Below are positions 61,120 to 64,000 of a stretch of 64,000 nt of DNA, one piece after another (position 1 is the first letter of the stretch; every line of letters starts with the position of its first letter). Origin of the DNA: Candidatus Trichofilum aggregatum (GTDB lineage: Bacteria > Chloroflexota > Anaerolineae > Promineifilales > Promineifilaceae); contig JADJUV010000173.1 of the NCBI GenBank assembly GCA_016716885.1, forward strand, positions 62,001 to 126,000. Direction: 5' to 3'. A model generated the notes under the pieces. It had not been told where the DNA came from, ran no database searches, and worked only from the letters and a program-made list of their open reading frames with translations. The position numbers and the translations under genes are program-made.

Positions 61120-61746
61120 TTAGCGTTTCTCAGTTCCCAGTGTTCCCCCAGTTCCTGAGTTCCCTTCCCCATGCCGCTCAAGATAGGCTGTAATCGCCGT
61201 ATCGTAATCCCTTGTGTGGGCAAAGGCTTTACGGGCCAGGGTTTGGCGAGTGGCGAGCGTGGTGGCCCCACTCGTCTGGAGTTCGGTCAGGATGGGGGCG
61301 TAGTCGGTGGGTTGGCAGAGGATGGTGACGCGGGCAAAATTTTTCGCGGCCGCGCGCAACAACGTCACCCCACCAATGTCAATCTGCTCAATAGCCTCGG
61401 CCAGGGTCACACCAGGCTGGGCGATGGTCTGCTCGAACGGATACAGGTTGCAGACAACCAGATCGATGGGGACTATCTGTTGGGCGGCCAGGTCGGCCTG
61501 GTCGGCGGGGGTATCCTGGGCCAGAATGCCGCCGTGAATGACCGGGTGTAGGGTTTTGACGCGGCCGCCGAGCATCTCTGGCGAGTGCGTCACTTCGGCC
61601 ACATCCAGCACGGGTAGACCGGCCTGGCGCAACGCCTTGGCCGACCCACCACTGGCAACCAGTTCCCACCCCAGGTTAACCAACCCCTGGGCCAATTCGA
61701 TTAAACCTGTCTTGTCGTACACGGAGAGGATCGCTCGTTTGCTCAT
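61120..61746 (-). CDS. purH: IMP cyclohydrolase (stand-alone PurH N-terminal part)
   Basis: A 208-residue MGS-like protein that closes FAICAR to IMP, the last step of purine synthesis. It starts [20 protein letters not shown] (family start KRALISVSDKTG), then [40 protein letters not shown] with the conserved GRVKTLHP motif, [14 protein letters not shown] and [20 protein letters not shown]. The true start is the ATG at 61746; an earlier frame lacks the motif. It ends shortly after the cyclohydrolase core with a short Gly/Thr tail, so the formyltransferase half is genuinely a separate gene, not lost to a frameshift. The GGAACTC tandem repeat lies in between. Confidence 0.9.
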   Translation of the reverse strand: MSKRAILSVYDKTGLIELAQGLVNLGWELVASGGSAKALRQAGLPVLDVAEVTHSPEMLGGRVKTLHPVIHGGILAQDTPADQADLAAQQIVPIDLVVCNLYPFEQTIAQPGVTLAEAIEQIDIGGVTLLRAAAKNFARVTILCQPTDYAPILTELQTSGATTLATRQTLARKAFAHTRDYDTAITAYLERHGEGNSGTGGTLGTEKR

Positions 61747-62020
61747 GGTGTGAAATTTATCACAAGAGTGTGGAGTGGGCGAGTGGGCGAGTAAGCGACA
61801 GTTAGTCAAGTTAGTCGTTGGTGTATTGGCTATTAAAACAATTAACCAATGGGTGTGTTTCAAATGAGTTGAATAATTAATTTTGAACTGTTGAATGGTT
61901 AATGCGGTGGTAACGGTTCCCCTCGTTAATCATTCAACAATTCACGAATTCACCGATTAATTATTTTCTTCATCTCAACCGAAATGAAATACACCCTTAG
62001 CCAATACATCAATAACCTCT

Positions 62021-63223
62021 TCACCGGCTGAGCATCTTCACGGCCATTTTGTCAGCTATTTCGACCATCTGCTGGACTTCGGTATCGGTCTGAAGGGCGA
62101 AGCTGACCGGGGTCGTGTGTTGGCTAAAATATTCTTGCATGGCTTCCTGCCCGGCACTGACCAACCAATCGCGCCGTTCGTCGCTCATGTCAAATTCGGT
62201 AATGGCGTAACCTTGGGCGGGCAAATGCACAACCAGGTGAGCAAACGCGTCTACAACCATCTTGTCATGGGCGTTGAAGGTGGTGTCCAAGAGCCGGTTG
62301 AGCCGTTGCACGGTGCGGAGTTCACTGAATTGGAGTTTGTCCGTTGGTTGGGGTTGAAGCGCGGCCGCGCCGGGCACGGGCAAGGTCTCGTCTATCAACA
62401 TGCCTAACACGCCCTCGTTCTGGTTAGGCCCCATGATGTTGGTCACCAGTGGCTCATGGGAGATAAACAGTTCAATGGGAAAGTTGGAAAGAATGCCGCC
62501 GTCTACGATGGTGTGGTCAGTAACGTCGCGGCCGCGGTACAAACCCCACTCCTTCAGCCAGACCACCTCTGCCCACAGCAACGGCACACTCATAGACATC
62601 CGCACCGCCCACACCACCGGCAAATCCGGGGCCGTGCGGTGATTCAGGATGAGCATCAGCCCGGCCGTGGTATCCGAGGCGATGAGGGAAAGGTCAACCA
62701 GAGTCTGGTCATAAAATTCGGCCAGCGTGAGGTGACTAAAACGACGCGGCCGCCCTTTATACGTGCCACTATCTAGCCGCTGCGCCATCCAGTCCAAAAA
62801 ATTGGTGGCCGAATACCACCCCCCTCGCTCAATGAAGGAAAAAATGGAGCGCAGGGGCGATTGGGTAATCAACGTTTGCGCCAGAAAATCATCGAGCTTG
62901 CTTTCCAAAACATCAGGCACCAGCGGCAGGTTAACCGCCCGGAACAGATGGCGGGTGGCACTGTGCGCAATTTCGGCGGGGGTAAACGGTTCCGGTTTAC
63001 CCAAAAAACCGGCCAGGGCGGAGTGTCCATCCACCTTCTCAGACAGGGCATCTAAAATTTCCTGGGCCGTATAACCAGCCGCGACCCCGGTCGCCGTAAT
63101 CGCCCCGGCGGATGTGCCCAGCAACCGCCCCGGGGTGTGTCCCAGGCTCTCAAATACCTTGAGTGCGCCGGAAAAGACGATTCCTTTCGCTCCACCCCCT
63201 TCAAAAACCAGATCGTATTTCAT
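62021..63223 (-). CDS. Patatin-like phospholipase
   Basis: A 400-residue Ser/Asp-dyad hydrolase. The oxyanion hole is VFEGGGAKGIVFSGALK (GGGxKG), the nucleophile elbow GRLLGTSAGAITATG (GTSAG, catalytic Ser near residue 42), and the second dyad residue lies in DHTIVDGGILSNFPIELF (DGG, catalytic Asp near residue 242). It should hydrolyse acyl chains from phospholipids in the cytoplasm or at the membrane. The start is the ATG at 63223 before the conserved start; GAGGCAGG gives the ribosome site. Three GCGGCCGC sites. No neighbour suggests a pathway. Confidence 0.9.
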   Translation of the reverse strand: MKYDLVFEGGGAKGIVFSGALKVFESLGHTPGRLLGTSAGAITATGVAAGYTAQEILDALSEKVDGHSALAGFLGKPEPFTPAEIAHSATRHLFRAVNLPLVPDVLESKLDDFLAQTLITQSPLRSIFSFIERGGWYSATNFLDWMAQRLDSGTYKGRPRRFSHLTLAEFYDQTLVDLSLIASDTTAGLMLILNHRTAPDLPVVWAVRMSMSVPLLWAEVVWLKEWGLYRGRDVTDHTIVDGGILSNFPIELFISHEPLVTNIMGPNQNEGVLGMLIDETLPVPGAAALQPQPTDKLQFSELRTVQRLNRLLDTTFNAHDKMVVDAFAHLVVHLPAQGYAITEFDMSDERRDWLVSAGQEAMQEYFSQHTTPVSFALQTDTEVQQMVEIADKMAVKMLSR

Positions 63224-63406
63224 TGCCTGCCTCACTTGTCCAAGATAAGAAAAACGGTGCGCGTTGGTTTATATGGTAATGGTTGCCAGGGTAATGCACA
63301 AGATGGGAGTCGCGGCCGTGGAAATAAAACACGGCTGAAAAAGAACACGGATGACAGGGGGCATCTGTGCCAATAGGCTCCATCCGGGGATAATTGCCGG
63401 ACTTTT

Positions 63407-63440
63407 AGACCTGACAGGTTTCCGAAAACCTGTCAGGTCT
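63407..63440. repeat. Inverted repeat AGACCTGACAGGTTT
   Basis: A perfect 15-bp palindrome around a 4-base centre, between divergent genes. It is a common spacer motif in metagenomic Chloroflexota-type and Bacteroidetes-type DNA; no second copy was seen here. Confidence 0.6.
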
Positions 63441-63496
63441 GGGTGGAACTTGCTTTTGGACGATTACTTAGGGGCGTTTGAGGGGAAGGTGTGAGG

Positions 63497-64000
63497 ATGG
63501 TTTTTACCGAAAAGAAAGCCAATGTTATCCAACAAATCGTCAGACGGTTGGCCGCGACGAGGGTGATGGGCTGGGTGCTGGCGCGGTTGATGCACCGGCT
63601 GGACAAACGGGTGATGCGCTGGAGCCGCGGCCGCAACTCTGCCACCTCGCTCCTCACCGGCCTGCCCCTGGTCTTGCTCACCACCACCGGGGCCAAAAGC
63701 GGCCAACCGCGCACCATCCCCATTACCCCCACCCCAGACGGCGACCGGCTCATCCTTATCGCTTCCAACTGGGGCCAGAAACATGACCCGGCCTGGTATC
63801 TCAACCTGAAAGCCCATCCTGAGGTGACGGTGGAATATCGCGGCCGCAGCCAAACCTACGTGGCCCAAGAACTCACCGGGCCAGAGCGGGACACTGCCTG
63901 GCAAAAAGCCGTGTCTCGTTACCCAGGTTATGAAGCGTATCGCGGCCGCACAGGGGGGAGAGGGATACCAGTGGTGGGGTTAGTAAGAAAAGAGGAGACT
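63497..64000 (+). CDS. Deazaflavin (F420)-type nitroreductase family protein (3' end beyond window)
   Basis: The frame is open from the ATG at 63497 for 168 codons to the window edge. It matches the Ddn/DUF385-like split-barrel family: LVLLTTTGAKSGQPRTIPIT near residue 58, GDRLILIASNWGQKHDPAWY near residue 80, NLKAHPEVTVEYRGRSQTYV near residue 105, then a C-terminal helix region. In Mycobacterium, Ddn uses F420H2; the cofactor here is not proven. Family members are 140-170 residues long, so the gene probably ends just beyond the window. Three GCGGCCGC copies lie inside. Confidence 0.88.
   Translation, partial: MVFTEKKANVIQQIVRRLAATRVMGWVLARLMHRLDKRVMRWSRGRNSATSLLTGLPLVLLTTTGAKSGQPRTIPITPTPDGDRLILIASNWGQKHDPAWYLNLKAHPEVTVEYRGRSQTYVAQELTGPERDTAWQKAVSRYPGYEAYRGRTGGRGIPVVGLVRKEET

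Overview
The window looks like a chromosomal stretch of a Chloroflexota-type bacterium (Anaerolineae/Ardenticatenia-like). This is inferred from style rather than a marker gene: several lipoproteins carry long Pro/Thr-rich spacers (PTPT/ATPT runs), sensor kinases have many domains, the maltose-type importer lacks a local ATPase, and spacers are full of short degenerate tandem repeats and hairpin elements. No rRNA, tRNA, CRISPR array, transposase or phage gene was seen. The sequence is saturated with the 8-mer palindrome GCGGCCGC: about 112 copies by hand count, against roughly 2 expected, often extended to CGCGGCCGCG and found inside genes as Ala-Ala-Ala, Gly-Arg or Arg-Pro codons.

Layout. 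0-8.8 kb holds housekeeping and accessory genes: a partial histidine phosphatase, a 25-residue membrane peptide, an ArsB/NhaD-like carrier, a DsbA/FrnE-type oxidoreductase whose first active-site Cys codon is UGA (candidate selenoprotein), an orphan MbtH-like protein, a frameshifted epimerase, IlvE, a degenerate phosphotransferase and a DUF456 protein. 8.9-13.9 kb encodes a large membrane sensor kinase followed by a LysM/M23 peptidase lipoprotein. 14.2-22.7 kb is one minus-strand signalling/export operon: a seven-PAS hybrid kinase, a degenerate ABC-ATPase fused to a LytTR DNA-binding domain, two tiny membrane proteins, and a NatA/NatB-like ABC exporter with a second permease.

22.8-32.6 kb holds a frameshifted WS/DGAT acyltransferase, a FecR-domain protein, Aat, an atypical response regulator, a CsbD-like protein, an AGPS-like FAD oxidase, a broken Kelch protein and a LuxR-type regulator. 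33.0-36.4 kb is a TetR-controlled ABC drug-export operon interrupted by a 72-base poly-G run. 37.6 kb carries dnaA, without dnaN next to it.

42.5-53.9 kb is an alpha-glucan locus: a LacI regulator with operators in its own promoter, MalE fused to an X25-like starch-binding domain, MalF, MalG, an FG-GAP/UnbV lipoprotein, a secreted GH13 amylase lipoprotein and a cytoplasmic GH13 cyclomaltodextrinase. The secreted amylase would release maltodextrins, MalEFG would import them using an ATPase encoded elsewhere, and the cytoplasmic enzyme would cleave them. 54-64 kb has RidA, a secreted beta-propeller, a VOC protein, a tyrosine phosphatase, a split PurH (two genes), a patatin and a partial deazaflavin-type nitroreductase.

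At least seven single-base frameshifts affect otherwise intact families. Together with the poly-G run they suggest either real decay or uncorrected indel errors.
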